Source of the DNA: Adineta steineri
Lineage: Eukaryota; Rotifera; Eurotatoria; Adinetida; Adinetidae
Direction: 5' to 3'
Assembly (NCBI GenBank): GCA_905250115.1
Contig: CAJNOI010000346.1
Location: forward strand, 1-64,000
Length of the DNA: 64,000 nt
Shown: positions 1-12,603 of the stretch, one piece after another
Layout: the number at the start of each line of letters is the position of its first letter
Position numbering within the stretch: position 1 is the stretch's first letter
The notes under the pieces: generated by a model
Databases searched by the model: none
Seen by the model: the letters and a program-made list of their open reading frames with translations, nothing else
Told to the model about the DNA's origin: nothing
Translations under genes and position numbers: made by a program

Positions 1-1199
1 AAAAAAACCGGCTCTTTGTCTCTCGTCATATTAACAAAGTCGGCATGAAGGGCGAGAGGAGCATACTAAATATATATTTATATATATATATATGTGAGAT
101 TCTCAAACAAAGAGTAGAAAACAACAAAGAATAGAAGCGAAAGTCAAGTCTACTCTTGTTACATATATTGTCTCACACGTTCATTTCCGTTGTCATTAAT
201 CAAATATGATTCTTTAGACTTTCCACCTTTTCTCTTCTAATATATAGTTTATGTTTGATAAAAGATATTCATTTACAGACCGGAAAATGAGCATATGTTT
301 CATTGTCATATGATATGCTTGTATGATTTTCCTTTTTGTTGTAAAATACAAGAAAAAAGTAATTTAACTGCCTAACAGAACAAGTCATATAATTCATATC
401 AGATGAAATTAATGATCACCCTTTTTTTTTTCTTCTTCTTATCTGTTCGTAGAAAAAAAATACGAATAACTAGTAGGGAAAAAGAGAAGAAGAATGTCTT
501 AGAAAATGAGAAGTGGTTCCTTTCTTATCACGGAAACAAAATAGGCACGTCGTTTTTTTATTGAGTAGGCTACAGAAGACACCTATATTTTTAGATCATG
601 AAATTTATTATTAATAGAATGAAAGAAGAATTGCATGAGATAGTAGTTAAAGTTAGATAATATAAGACGAGCAAAACTCTTATAAAAAAGAACATATGTC
701 AACATCAATCTTAACCTTTTTATATCCTCAAGTTAAACTAAAATTTCTCTGATAAATATTCGATTCAATTTTCAAAATATGATTATTAATTTACTAAATG
801 ATCCTTGCGTGACGAGGTCAGTATTTTTTTAATAAAATGAATTTACTTATTCTCATAAAAATACGCCTGCACGACAGTCTGTGTCGGGAAACAAAAATGT
901 TTTCTATGTCACCTTGTTTTATACGCAATACAAGTACATCAAGACATTTTTTTTCTCTCATCTATTTATAGCAAAACAATTTACAAAATCTCTTTTTTAT
1001 TTAAAATTGTACATCGTTATGGTAGTAGATACTTAAGACTTCTTTGTCTAAGATAATCTTAATACCATCTTATAAATTGATCAGCTTTTCAAACAAGCAC
1101 ATCATTAATTACTCATGAATACTAACTCTATACTAAAATAAATGTATCTGGTTAATATAGATTTATTTATTAAGAATTAAAATTAAAAGAAAATTAAAG
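1..1199. other. Gene-free A+T-rich stretch
   Basis: No coding exon, RNA gene or convincing repeat family is visible. There are short poly-A/T runs and one TA microsatellite near 70-92. This is presumably the 3' flank of the minus-strand AK7 gene. Confidence 0.5.
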
Positions 1200-4100
1200 T
1201 CACACTTGAGGGTTCTCCTTGAAAAGATATTCAGCCTAAAACAAAACAAAAAAATGAAATGAAGAATTTTTTTAAGAATACAATACTCACCACAAAATCA
1301 ATAGGATCATCAGGTCGTACTTGACAACATTCTAGAAAAAAATAGAATTTAATAAAAAAAACAATTTAAAGTTTAATCTTTACCAATCAATGCTTTTGTT
1401 AATGTTGGCATAACATGTGCCATAAGATAATTTCTTAATGGTGTTGATTGTGCATCAAGCATTTGAAATTCTTCACGTTTAATCTGTTCTAATTTCGTTG
1501 TCCAATCTTTTTGTTTCTTTGCTCGATCATTAGCTGCTTCTTCTTCATTTCGTTCACGTTCTTCGCGATCTTCACGTTCACGTTTTTCTTTTTCAGCTAT
1601 TTCATTACGTTTCGCTATTTCTTGTTCTTCAGCTGTGGGACCATAATTACGTGGTTCTTTAACACGATCCATGATTTTTTTAACGATATTTCGATGATTT
1701 ACACTTACATCATCATCAATTTCTATTAACGAAAATTATATATATGATTATCTTTCGAAGAGATTTAAAACGAACAATATAGATCGTAAGAATAATTCCG
1801 ATTTAAATTATCCAAGATCACGCTTAAAAATAATACTAAGCGGGATAGAATCTTTTTGGTTTCAATTAATTTTTTATAGGAATTTCCTGTAATAGGATTA
1901 GGTATTTGTTTATCCTTACTCATTGTTTCGCCTGGTCGATCAACTTCTTCGAAGAATTTTGCTGGATGTGAATCATCACCAAGATCATTATAAGTTTTCA
2001 ATCGACGTTTAAATTCTAATTCAGTATTATGTGTACCAGCAACGACTTTTTCAGGTAAGTGCATAATACGTTGACGAAGAAAATCATTACTTGCTTCGAG
2101 TATAACAACATGCTCTAAAAAATAAATATTTAATTATTAAAAAAAAATAGCATAATTATTATTAAACAAACCTGGAATAATTTGTTCGTTTACTGGTGGT
2201 TTTTTATCTTCTGCACCTTCTTCTTCTAGAAAATAAAGAAAAAATGAATTTTATTGAAAATTTTTCTATATTTTACCTTCTTCACCAGCAGCTCCAAATA
2301 GATTTTGTGCTTGATCAGATGTTTTTGGATAACCATCAAGTACATAACCTTGATTTTGACATGGTGGTGACATAAGTTTGATTTTGAAAATTTGTGTTAA
2401 AAGATCATCATCCAAACGAGCTTAAAAAAACAAGAAAGATAAAATAAAATATCAATTCTATATCAATATAAATACCATCTTTATTATCACGTCGTGCTTC
2501 TTCAAGTCTTTCTAAAACACTTCGTGCTTCATCAACACGATCTGCTAATGTTTCATCCGTATCTTCTTCATCGATTTCTTCTTCATTTTGTTCACTTTCA
2601 TCACTGCGCTTGACTAATTGTTCCTAGAAAAGAAGAAATATTCGTTTAATTCTAAATATTCTTTTTCTCTTATTTACTAGTTCATTTTTTGTTTCTTCAA
2701 TAACATCTTTTATTGAAAGATAATGTAATTTATATTCCTGTGCTAATTGTTTTGCAATTGTTGTCTTTCCAGCTGCTGGTGGACCAAGAACACATATTTT
2801 AATTGGCTAAAAATGAATTCAAATTTAATTAACTTCTTATTTTTAACTACAAAATTTACTCTTAAGTTTCGTTGTGTACGATATTCTTCGACAATTTTTT
2901 CAATGTTTTCTGGTATACCATTTTCACAATGCCATTTGATATTCATTTGTTCACGAATAAACATTGGTTCGAACTGCATATTTGAAAGTAACATATCATA
3001 ATCAGCTTGCTAAAAGAAAAGAATCAGAAAAGTTTAAAATATATTCTTTTCGTTTACCGTAATATCACGATTGAGCATTGCATCTTCTTCATCAACAGTT
3101 TTTACTCTGCCCATACCAAGTGCTTGACTAACTTTGCGTGTAATACGTATTAATGTATCTTTACTTGTATCAGTAGCAACAATATAACGAATTTTGAATT
3201 GTTGATCGGCAAGATTTTGTAAAACACTAAATATAGAAGAGGCAAAAATAAACATAATTTATATATTTAGATTGTTTTATTCGTACGCAGCAAGATCGAT
3301 AATATGAATCGTTGGTAAAGAATTTTGACCTTTACCAAATACTGGAACTTCAGGTACATTATGCCATGCTGCTTTAAATATATAATGAAAAACATTTTCT
3401 TCCATGCCGTATGTTAAACCAGTAGCAACAACATATGTTAATAATTTCTTTTTATTGGTTAAACCAAGTTTTGTAATTAATTTTTCAGCACTATGACGTT
3501 CTTTAAAATTTGGATGAGCTCGACGACGACGAAATTCATCTTCAGAATATGGTACTTCATCCTATTTAAGAAATAAATTATTTTAAAAACAAAAGAAATT
3601 AATTTACTTCATTTGCTGGTGTTTTTGCCCATGTCATAACCGATGAAAGAAGAATAAATGTTATTTGATGATCAAGTTCATTTATAAGTGATTCTAATTT
3701 TTGACAAGCCCATACTGCTTCATCGACCTAAACAAGAATACAATCTGTCGTAAACAATTTTGAGGAATAGAATTTTTATATCGTACTTGTTCTGGGTCTT
3801 GAGTTATATCATAAATGATAACATTCATTTCTTTTAAATATTCAGTTAATTGATTACGATCTTTATACTAAATAGGAAAGCGAAAATAGAAAGATTATTG
3901 CAAATAAAATTTCTTTCTATACTTGAATAATTTCTTGCATAAATGGTGCTCGTTTGTAACCTTGAGTATTTTTTATTGTTCCTGATACTTTCCAACCATT
4001 TTCAATGGGATTTTCATCATATAGCTGTTTTTGCCTTGGATCACCATTTTCTTCTTCAGCAGCTTCTTCTTCTTCTCCTCCAGTATCACCTGTTGAACCT

Positions 4101-4302
4101 GGTTTTACTCGTGCAAAAATCTTTAAAATATAATACTTATTCTATTTTTCAAAAAGATAAATTCAAAATACGCACTCGAGCAATATTTTTTCCGTGATAC
4201 GTATCAACATGATTAATAAAAATCTTCTTTGGTTTTTCAGGTACAGGTTCTTCTTTTACTTGCTCTTCGCCTACTTGTTCCTCATCTGAATCGTCAGCCA
4301 TT
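1200..4302 (-). CDS. AK7: Adenylate kinase 7 (AK7), axonemal type
   Basis: Nucleoside monophosphate kinase of the AK7 family, which is linked to motile cilia and interconverts ATP+AMP with 2 ADP. The start MADDSDEEQ at 4302 leads into [15 protein letters not shown], matching the AK7 N-terminus. An extended Rossmann-like N-terminal half follows. The P-loop [13 protein letters not shown] is read near 2795-2750, and GYVLDGYP, the NMP-binding region, near 2340. An acidic/coiled segment ([18 protein letters not shown]) follows. The C-terminal Dpy-30 motif ([11 protein letters not shown], then [18 protein letters not shown], then stop at 1200-1202) is the typical AK7 ending. There are about a dozen short exons with introns of 45-200 nt; one spans roughly 1725-1920, joining GETM to KIDDDVS. 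A ciliary role is inferred from the family. Confidence 0.93.
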
Positions 4303-5278
4303 GTTGGATGTGAATGCAAAATGAAAATGTTTTACACAAAAAACAACCATTTCATACTTTGGTATCCACGACACATCCTTCGCTAATGTCAAGCAATTTT
4401 ATCAACCCATAGATGTCGTTAACATGATTTTTATTTCATTTAAAAAAAGTAAACCCGCTATTCTTACATATAAGAGACATTACGTAACAGTTTGAATTCT
4501 TACACAGCAAATTCAGGCGCATTGACAGTTAAAGCGTTGTCAAGAATTCGAATATATGAATTAGTGGCGTAACTGAGGTAGGCGCCGCCTACGCACCGGA
4601 CTTGTTCGCCCGCAATTTTTGAAAAAGTGACTTTCCTATATATATTATATACTATTTGGGAGATCAGTAGGGCTGCGCCTAGCCACCTGTCAATTTCTCT
4701 TTCGCCACTAATATTGATAGAAGAAAGTAATTCAAAATTCTTGTATTATAAGAACTTTTCAGTTTGTTTTCTTATTCGCTATGGTTTCTTAAATAACAAA
4801 ACAGCTGACTATATTTACATAAACAAAAAGTTTAATTATATGATAATCTTGCCATTGATTGAGCTAATTTAAGAAGTATACCATTAATATTTACATACCA
4901 TATCGAGTTTTTCTCAAATATATGCTTTATTTTTAATAAAAGTATGAAGTACAGTCAGAATCGATACTTTATACTAACGAAGGTAATTTCAATAATGAGA
5001 TTCTTGTGTTTGTCGTTGGAAAAAAAGTAAAATTATCTGATGAAAATTTCACATTATTTTCTTTATATAAAGAAATTATTGAAAAAAAAATAGACGAATA
5101 TTTTCTTTTGCTTAAACAAAAATATATTAAAAATTAAATATATATATGTACATACATAAATAAATAAATTTTTCAGAAAAAGAAAATAACTAATTGCTTT
5201 TCTTTTTTTACTTTTCACAAAAGAGATGTTTAAAAAAGAACATTTTTAATAATTTATTTTAGAAAAAAAATAAAAGAA
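4303..5278. other. Intergenic: AK7 promoter side plus MITE
   Basis: The upstream flank of AK7 and downstream flank of the PTPRR-like gene. It contains the 149-bp hAT-type MITE (4562-4710) described separately. The rest is A+T-rich with no supported exon; an 81-codon plus-strand reading frame across the MITE has no recognisable features. Confidence 0.5.
4562..4710. mobile_element. Short hAT-like MITE (non-autonomous DNA transposon)
   Basis: Starts TAGTGGCG (4562-4569) and ends CGCCACTA (4703-4710), an exact 8-bp terminal inverted repeat. Flanks are atatgaat on the left and atattgat on the right, a 6/8 match that fits a decayed 8-bp hAT target-site duplication. A subterminal near-palindrome GTAGGCG-C-CGCCTAC lies at 4578-4592. 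The 149-bp interior has no coding capacity. It is locally G+C-rich against A+T-rich surroundings. The element class is inferred from TIR and TSD size only. Confidence 0.6.
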
Positions 5279-8200
5279 TTATTGCAACGTTCGTGCATAT
5301 TCACTTAAGGCTTGATAAAGAAATTGATATTGATCATGAGTTTGAATCATTCCACCACGATCACGTCGTAGATTGCAAATTATTCGAACAATATCAACAA
5401 CACGTTCTTGATTTAATTGTTTTATACCATTACTTAATGCAATAAAACAACCAGTACGACCAATTCCAGCACTGCAATCATAAATAAATATCTTATAAGA
5501 ATGCAGGCTATTTCAAGTAGAGTCTGTTAAATCTTATTGAATGCTTAGATTTATTGAGAAACCTTGCCAGTCATTCAAAACTAGTATAAAATACTTATTC
5601 AGAGTTTTATCTAGCGGATAGGCGCCACCCATCCCAAATTTCGATTCACCCACTCAAAACAAAAGAAACCTGGGTAAAAACATTGGAGGTATTTGACATT
5701 TCTTAACGGGATTTCATGAAATATACACGTAGTTTACTAATGACTAGTTTTTATAAGTCTGAAAAAGATGTTTAACTAGTCTTTAACAGACAATAAATTA
5801 TCAGCTGTCCTGAACACATCCTTATATTAATGAGAAAAGTAGCGTAACTTCTTTTAATTCGTACTCATTGATCTGTGATGATTATTCTCGTATTTGTTCG
5901 ATCATATAATTCGAATATAGCTTCTTTTATGTTTATAATCAAGTAAATATGATAATAAATCTCTGTACCTGCAATGAACTACAACAGGACCAGATTTATT
6001 ATTAATTTTAGATAATTCAATTCGACTATTTTCAACTTTATCAACAAGTTCAATTAATGGTTTTGCAATATCTGGACTTGATTGATCTGGCCATGCTAAA
6101 TAATCAAATTTTTATAGATTAAACTTTTTCAACTTGTAGATTATTTACCTGTATACCAATAATGATCAATTTCACGTTGTTCATTTTCGAACTAAAATAA
6201 TCTTAGTTAAAAAAACTAAACAATTAATAAATCAATTGACTTACTGTAATAATTAATCTTCGTATTTCGTAATCATTTCGATAAATTGTTGATTTTATCT
6301 CAACATGAAATGGTCCATATTGATTCGAATGTGAATCTGGAATATATCGTTCACATTTTGACTAATAGAAAAAAAACAAATTTTCTTATTTTCAAATTCA
6401 ATTATAAATTTTACTTTATTTTTTTCAAATAAACGTGTAATCATAACAATAACAGATACATGTTCTTGCCAAATCATTCGATAAAAATCAATAACTGTAT
6501 TCGACAATGGACCTTGCGTTGCAATAAATGCATGATATTCATTTGGCCAACCATTGACATAATTTGCATTGATATATGATGATATAGAATCACCGGCTAT
6601 TTCAGGTAATTTCACTCGAGAATGTTCATCTAAAAATTAGAAATAAATTTCTTTTTTATTTGAATAATAAATTATAAACGTAAGTTTTACTTGCAATGAT
6701 TGTACCATAGCGATTTTTTGTACCAGCACCATAAATACGAAGTTTTTCAAGATGATTTGTTGGTACTGACTATAAATATAATAGGACATTATTCTGTATG
6801 AAAATCAAATCCGACTCTCGATTAAAATTCAATCTAAGTATTGTAATTTAGCAGTAATTAGATAGTTATGATTTCATCATTAAGTAAGATATTCATTCTA
6901 TGTGCATTTTTGTTTCGTCTTCAAAACAAAAGACGATATTATTTTTGATATGTGATACAGCTTACAAAATATCGATATATTTACACTCAATAATATATGT
7001 AATCTTATATGTGGGTCATTGTCAATATCACATGTATCTATATTTATTATACGCACCCAAAATTCTTGATAGAGTGAACGAGTATCTTGTGCATGTTGAT
7101 GAAGTTCATTAATTGTTAATTTTCTTGTTGCTGTTTGTAAATATTCATCAGTCGAACTAAACATAAGAATATTATTATATTAATAATATTGATTGTATTC
7201 TTACCAATCAGCTGGTGGACTATTCAAAACAAGATGTACTGGAGTTACAGATATTGTTAATGCATTATTAGGCCCTCTCCTAAAACAAAACGAATTTTAT
7301 AATATACATATGAATTGTTAAAATAATACCATATAGGATAAAGATGTTACTAACAAAGTCTCTTAGCTACGAACAATAATAAACTCACTGACCTTCGTTT
7401 AAATAAGTGTGATGTCGGTGTACTCCACAATTTATAATGAATATTTGGATGTTCGACTTCCATCTGATACTGATATATTTATGTATATATCAATACTATT
7501 TAAATCTTTCAAAGGTGATCAAATTTGTGATATATTACTTTCGTATACATATTTAAAAATATTAAATTACTCAGATACTTTATATACGAAAAACGCATGA
7601 TATCTCTATAAAAATATCTAAGAACGCCTACTTTTATAACGTAAAAAAAGAAGAATTCTCTATTTTTGTACTTATAAAGATAGCAAACACTTCAGAATCA
7701 AATAGAAAAAAAGGAAAAAAACCGCCTACAATTAATGTTTCAATTAAACTAGTTTTGATATATATACATATATCTATATGCAACTGGTGGTAATTGCTCA
7801 TTGGAGCATAGTATCATTTAACAGACCATAAAAAATATCTGTTCTATATAAATTATCTTTCCCTTCATACCTTATCAGTAAGAACCGCCTACGCAACTTT
7901 TGTTTTTTTATCTAAAAGAGTTTCTTAACATATATATCTATTTTTATTTACTCAATTAATCGACATGATAAATAAATTACCTTTGTAAAAGATTTTTATT
8001 TCGAGATGTTTTCGCTGTATGATGTTCTGATGACGATGTTGATGATAATGAGTAGGTATCATTAGTAATATCTGATGCATGAAGGTCAGCAAATTTATGA
8101 GCAATAGGAAATAATGTTATTTCTTTTGGCTTAATTATTTTATTATTTGTTGATGAAAATGGAGTTAATTCAGATGGTTCAGGTTGATTTTTTAATAATC

Positions 8201-8795
8201 GATGTTGTTGTTGCTGTTGTTTTGAACACCAATATACCTGAACAAAAAAATTTGTTCGTTTTCTTTTTTTCGGAAATAAAACAAATTATTTACCACTCCT
8301 ACAAGAGTTAAAACTGCAAATAGTACAATTGTACCAATCGATAAGAGTAATATATTTTCCGTCCATATTAAAGTCGAATCCGTATGGCGTTTAAAATATA
8401 ACTAAAAAAATATATATATTCAATCTTATTATATCAATATGAATATCCTTAATAATAAACTCATTAGATACAATCTCTATTTTATTAATGATGTCAACAC
8501 TTTTCTATATTGTGTGGTAAAATGAGCATAAACGCATCCGTTTAATATTTCTATATGTTCTTCAATCGTTATTATTCTGAATATTAATTTCCGTCATAGT
8601 CATTAGTAAAATGAAGAAGATGGTAGGTGTAGGTGTTGATCATAAAATTATCGAAATTAGTAAGCTGTCAAATGTGCGTTACAATTAAGAAGAAATGTAA
8701 TTGTTAATTAATATGAAATAACAAAATAATATTACTTGTCGTTGTTGTTGTTGCTGATCGTCCCAATTCAGTATTCTTTTTGTTGGACTCATCAT
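5279..8795 (-). CDS. PTPRR: Receptor-type tyrosine phosphatase, PTPRR/STEP (R7) family
   Basis: Single-pass phosphatase expected to dephosphorylate and tether MAP kinases. The proposed start [13 protein letters not shown] (8795) gives a short N-terminal segment, then a membrane span [20 protein letters not shown] (8390-8295). A Ser/Thr-rich linker and the kinase-interaction motif [16 protein letters not shown] follow, assembled across the intron 7282-7980. Next comes [11 protein letters not shown], as in PTPRR. Catalytic-domain landmarks are KNRYGTIIA (pTyr loop), YINANYV, FIATQGP, HYWYTAWPDQ (WPD loop), [14 protein letters not shown] (signature, nucleophile Cys) and [14 protein letters not shown] (Q loop). 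The stop is at 5279-5281. The first exon (8737-8795) is inferred from matching splice sites and is the least certain part. Confidence 0.88.
5474..5970 (-). other. Large intron splitting the PTP signature
   Basis: About 497 nt, against typical 45-80 nt introns here. It interrupts the Ser codon of [10 protein letters not shown]: donor TTGCAG|GTACAG and acceptor TTGCAG|TGCTGG on the minus strand. It carries a G+C-rich patch (ggataggcgccaccc near 5618) resembling MITE sequence, so it may have grown by insertion. Confidence 0.7.
7282..7980 (-). other. Large intron splitting the kinase-interaction motif
   Basis: About 700 nt between LLQR and [10 protein letters not shown] of the PTPRR-like gene. 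The splice phase agrees (AAG|G AGA). It contains an 11-mer ccgcctacgca (7885-7895) identical to one in the MITE at 4585-4595. No coding sequence is evident inside. Confidence 0.65.
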
Positions 8796-9159
8796 GATCA
8801 ATGGTTTTTGATTTATCTTTTACTCATTTTCATGATCAAATATATATATATATATGACTAAAGAAGAAGATATATGATACTCTCTTAGAAGAAATGATTT
8901 CGTACGATTAATTTAAATTTCACACGTACCTATTATAAATGCATTTTGGTCAGATAGATTTTTGTTTTTTTAGAAATCTGAAGAAAAACTAAACACAAAT
9001 AAGTAAAAGAAAAAAATAAGTTTGTTTTTTTGTTTTGTTAAACACGACTAGACTGTAATTAGGAAAGGAATATGACAAACAAAATGCAACTATTTTAGAA
9101 TGAAATAAAAAAATTTACAACTGGAATGATCACGGATAAAAAAAAGAGAACTTTTGTAA
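8796..9159. other. Intergenic between PTPRR-like and FGFR1OP2-like genes
   Basis: A+T-rich, about 360 bp, with a TA microsatellite near 8840-8855. It probably holds the PTPRR-like promoter and the 3'UTR of the neighbouring minus-strand gene. No other feature is seen. Confidence 0.5.
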
Positions 9160-11352
9160 TCAAGATGATTCTTCTAGTTGTGTGGAAGATGAAGTTGTCG
9201 TTGGAAGAGAAGTTGACTGAACGACTGAAGGTTCAATTGTAGTAGACTAAAATATTAAAATAAGATCTTTTTGTCATTTTATAAGAAGATTAAGATATTG
9301 AATAGAAATCTGATTAAAGATTTCAATAAATGATAAATAATCTTTTTTTTTATTATTGTAACAAATAGATAGGACAATACTATCAATGTTTATATCTATT
9401 GAAAAAAGAAAACTATACAAAAAAAGTCATCGTATTCTAAAGAATTAATGAAATATATAAATAGAAAAAAATAAAAGAATCCATTTGTTCTGAAAAGAAT
9501 CTTGTAACATATTTTAGTAGATTTTAAGAGCTCTTTAAAAAAAAGTCTATTAAAATCTCCAGACTTAATCTAACCATAAAAAGAGAAAAAAAATTAGATT
9601 TTACTAATAATAAACAATCGACCCTTTTACGTTATTTATAAATAAAATGATGCGAGAAGATATCGAACTAGTTTTATATGCTGACAACATACTCATTAGT
9701 TCTTTTTTTTTGTGTCACATTTATTTCATATGGTAGAGTAATTAAAGGACAATGATATTGACAAAGGGCAACGAGAAATATAACATTGGCGCAGTTGCGT
9801 GCGTTTATAGATTCCAGAAGATTAAATTCGACGAGGACAAATCATGAATAGAGGAATCTAGTTAGCTATCGATTATTTTCACATGAGGAAACTTCAAACT
9901 TATGGAATAGAAAAGAAAATTCATCTTCAACGGGAAGTATGTCATCATAAGTTCATAAGACATGTCACATGTTCCTCAAATATTCAATTATCGTATGTCT
10001 TTTTACAAATAAAATTTGATTCGCTAAAACTTTAAGGAGATATTCTAATATGTAAGATTTTGTACTCATTTTATGATAAAACATAATCATGATTATTAAA
10101 AAAATAATCTTATGTTCCAAAAGCATGTCATAAACAAGATAGTATTTATAGCCAAATAATAAAATTTTATTATCTAAGAAAAAGATAATCCTAAATTATT
10201 GGTATTTACTTAAAGAACTCATAGCTCGCTAAAGAAAAAAAACAAAATGAACTGTTATAGGTAAAAATTTCATTCAAATTATCACCTCGCTTGTGAATGA
10301 CTAATATTCAGTCAATATGAAACCATAACAACTAAATGTTTTCAAAAGAAATCCTATTCAAAATTTATCATCATATTATCAATGAAAAATAATTTTTAAC
10401 AATATATACCTGTGGTATAATTGTAGATAATTGTTCATATTGATGCATATTTTCATGTACAGCAAGTATTTCTTTTAAACCTCGATTTTCCACTAATAAT
10501 GCATTTATACGTTCTTCTTGTGTTGCACTATTAATTTCATCAATATCAATTGCGCGTTGCATAATTGATGCCATTTCTTGAATTTTTGATGCTTTCTCTT
10601 GAACTTCCTGAAATTAAATTATAATAAACAATAAAAAATATTTTTTAATGTTTCTATTCAACTAGTAAAAATAACTCATGCTCAATTTTATTATATCGAT
10701 TATTAACAAGATCTAAACATAGAATTAATGACTTGGTACATTTAATTTTTCATGTACTATATATTCTTCCTAATAACTTCAAATTTTGCTATAGGCTAAT
10801 CTTAAGAAGTCACGATATCTGATATTTTCTGTTAAACAACAAAGACTATTTACCTGTGCTAATCCTGCATTAAATAATTGAACAGCCATTTTTTCTTTTT
10901 CTTCCATTAATCTAAGTTGTTGTACATGTTGTCGATATTTATACATAATTTTTTCTAATACACTTCGATGTTCAGTAACTAATTGTTTCAATTCTTCATT
11001 CTCTTTTTGTAATTGTCTAAATTTGAAATCCATTGAATTTATTTATTTAAAATATAATTTACTTGATAAGACGATTTTCTTTTTGAATACTATAAAGAAT
11101 AGCTGTTTTTGGACGATGTGAACTAATATCATTCAATTCAGCAAGATCATCACCGTACTTAAACAAAAATGAAATTTTATTTTTTTATAGAAATTCGAAT
11201 ATTTAATTAATTCAAACCTGTTTCATGCTTAAAATTCTTTCTTGAACATATTGTGCTTGACTTACAGTTGTATCAGCTGTTGCATCATCACGACGTAAAC
11301 GTGAAACAAGCTCTCGTGCATTTGTTAAAATTGTATCGAGTGATAAATTCAT
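9160..11352 (-). CDS. FGFR1OP2: FGFR1OP2/SIKE1-family coiled-coil protein
   Basis: Small coiled-coil protein of the FGFR1OP2/SIKE1 family, known as STRIPAK-associated factors. The start MNLSLDTILTNARELVSRL at 11352 aligns with the family start (ALADAKALVERL pattern). It continues with QERILSMKQ, then DLAELNDISSHRPKTAIL and IQKENRLI. Long heptad-rich segments follow: FRQLQKENEELKQLVTEHRS, KIMYKYRQHVQQLRL, then IQEMASIMQRAIDIDE and NRGLKEILAVHE, all as in the family. The last exon (9160-9247) is Ser/Thr-rich and ends QLEESS. An unusually long last intron (about 9248-10410) precedes it. Start and length agree with the roughly 210-250 residue family. FGFR1OP2 versus SIKE1 cannot be separated here. 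Confidence 0.87.
9248..10410 (-). other. 1.16-kb terminal intron of the FGFR1OP2-like gene
   Basis: A+T-rich, no supported exon in either strand. It is far larger than other introns of this gene (50-110 nt). The acceptor TTTTAG|TCTACT precedes the final Ser/Thr-rich exon. Confidence 0.55.
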
Positions 11353-12603
11353 TATATACGTATGAAAAATAATGAAAAAAAACGAAAGATAATTAATACA
11401 TGAAAAAGCTGGCGTCTTTTTTTATTATTAACACAGGAAAAGCAATTTGTTTGTTTTGAAGAAGAAAAAAAATTTGATCAAGTAACCAATCGGACGTTTT
11501 TTGTGGTTAACTTGTTATCCAATTATATAGTTGTTGATGTTTTTTACAAACTTTCCCACTTCATATTATTCAATATTATTGATACTGAATGATATTAGTA
11601 TCGTATGATTTCAATTATTCAGATGTCGCTAATACCACATGTTATTTTACTATTTATTTGTATAGTTCAATTTCGACTCGAAATCTACCTATAAAAGAAA
11701 TCATGATATTTCTGTACAATAAACTTACTTCAATTAAGTATTCACTCTTTGTATAAAGAATTAAAAATTCTCAAAAAGCATTCGTGCTTATAGTGCTTCC
11801 TTCCTGATATCTGACAAACATACAGCCATAAAAAGCTTTGTAAACAATTTTATAGAACATACAAAAATTTTTAATGATTATTTACGCTCTAAAAAAAGTC
11901 GATGCTCTACTGAACCCTTGAAAAAAGGTTTTGCCGTTACAAAAAAAGTCTCTAAACATGTTCAAAGTCTGAAAAGTACAATAAAAAATTCTACGAAACA
12001 CTAATAATTTGGTACTAGATCCTAAGGTACTTGTGCAGTTTAATATAAAACCCTAGAAGTTTCGTATTTGCTCACGAAACCTTTTTCCGGTGTGCTGAAC
12101 ATAAAAAAGGTTTCGTAGGAGAAGGTTCTTCCCGTATGTCAACGGGAAGATCCTTTAATGGTTTCGTAAAATTTTTTATTGTGTTTTTCAAAATTTGAAC
12201 ATGTTTGGAGACTTTTTCTTAACGGCGACACCTTTTCCAGAGGTTCGTTAGAACACCAATTTGTTTTAGAGTGTAAAATAGATCAAATAAGTATATATAT
12301 ATACACCATCCAGGTACAGAGAAATTTGAGATGAGAAACCTTTTGATACTTCATGCAAGATGATATTTATATATAACAAGTAGAGTATTAAATTAGTTTA
12401 CGTGTATGAAATACAATCAGTGAATATGAAAATAATTTTTTTTTTATTTGTTTTTCATTCATATTTAGTCCAAATGAATAAAGATTTTTATTCAACAAAT
12501 AAACTTAATATAAACATTATAATTAAAATAAATTTATCACTCTTTTTTTTCTTAATGAAAGACAAAAATATAAATATATTTAAAAAAAAATAGTAAATGC
12601 ATA
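11353..12603. other. Intergenic carrying a foldback MITE
   Basis: Upstream of the FGFR1OP2-like gene and downstream of CLEC16A. It includes the MITE at 11,881-12,277. The remainder is A+T-rich with no gene; a 63-codon plus-strand frame (12402-12593) is low-complexity and not supported. Confidence 0.5.
11881..12277. mobile_element. Foldback MITE with about 120-bp inverted repeats
   Basis: The left arm (11,881-11,999) and the reverse complement of the right arm (about 12,160-12,277) match along their length. Both begin TTTAC[GA]CTCTAAAA, then share GCCGTTA, AAAAAGTCTC, AAACATGTTCAAA, CACAATAAAAAATT or its near match, and TACGAAAC. The central part holds a second small inverted repeat (cttcccgt...acgggaag, 12,128-12,151). 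No open reading frame of note. The flanks are TA-rich, so a TA target duplication (Tc1/mariner type) is possible but not proven. Confidence 0.8.

Noticed and set aside
1511..1729. Phe-rich plus-strand frame over AK7
   Set aside because: Antisense shadow of the Glu/Arg/Lys-rich AK7 coiled-coil exon.
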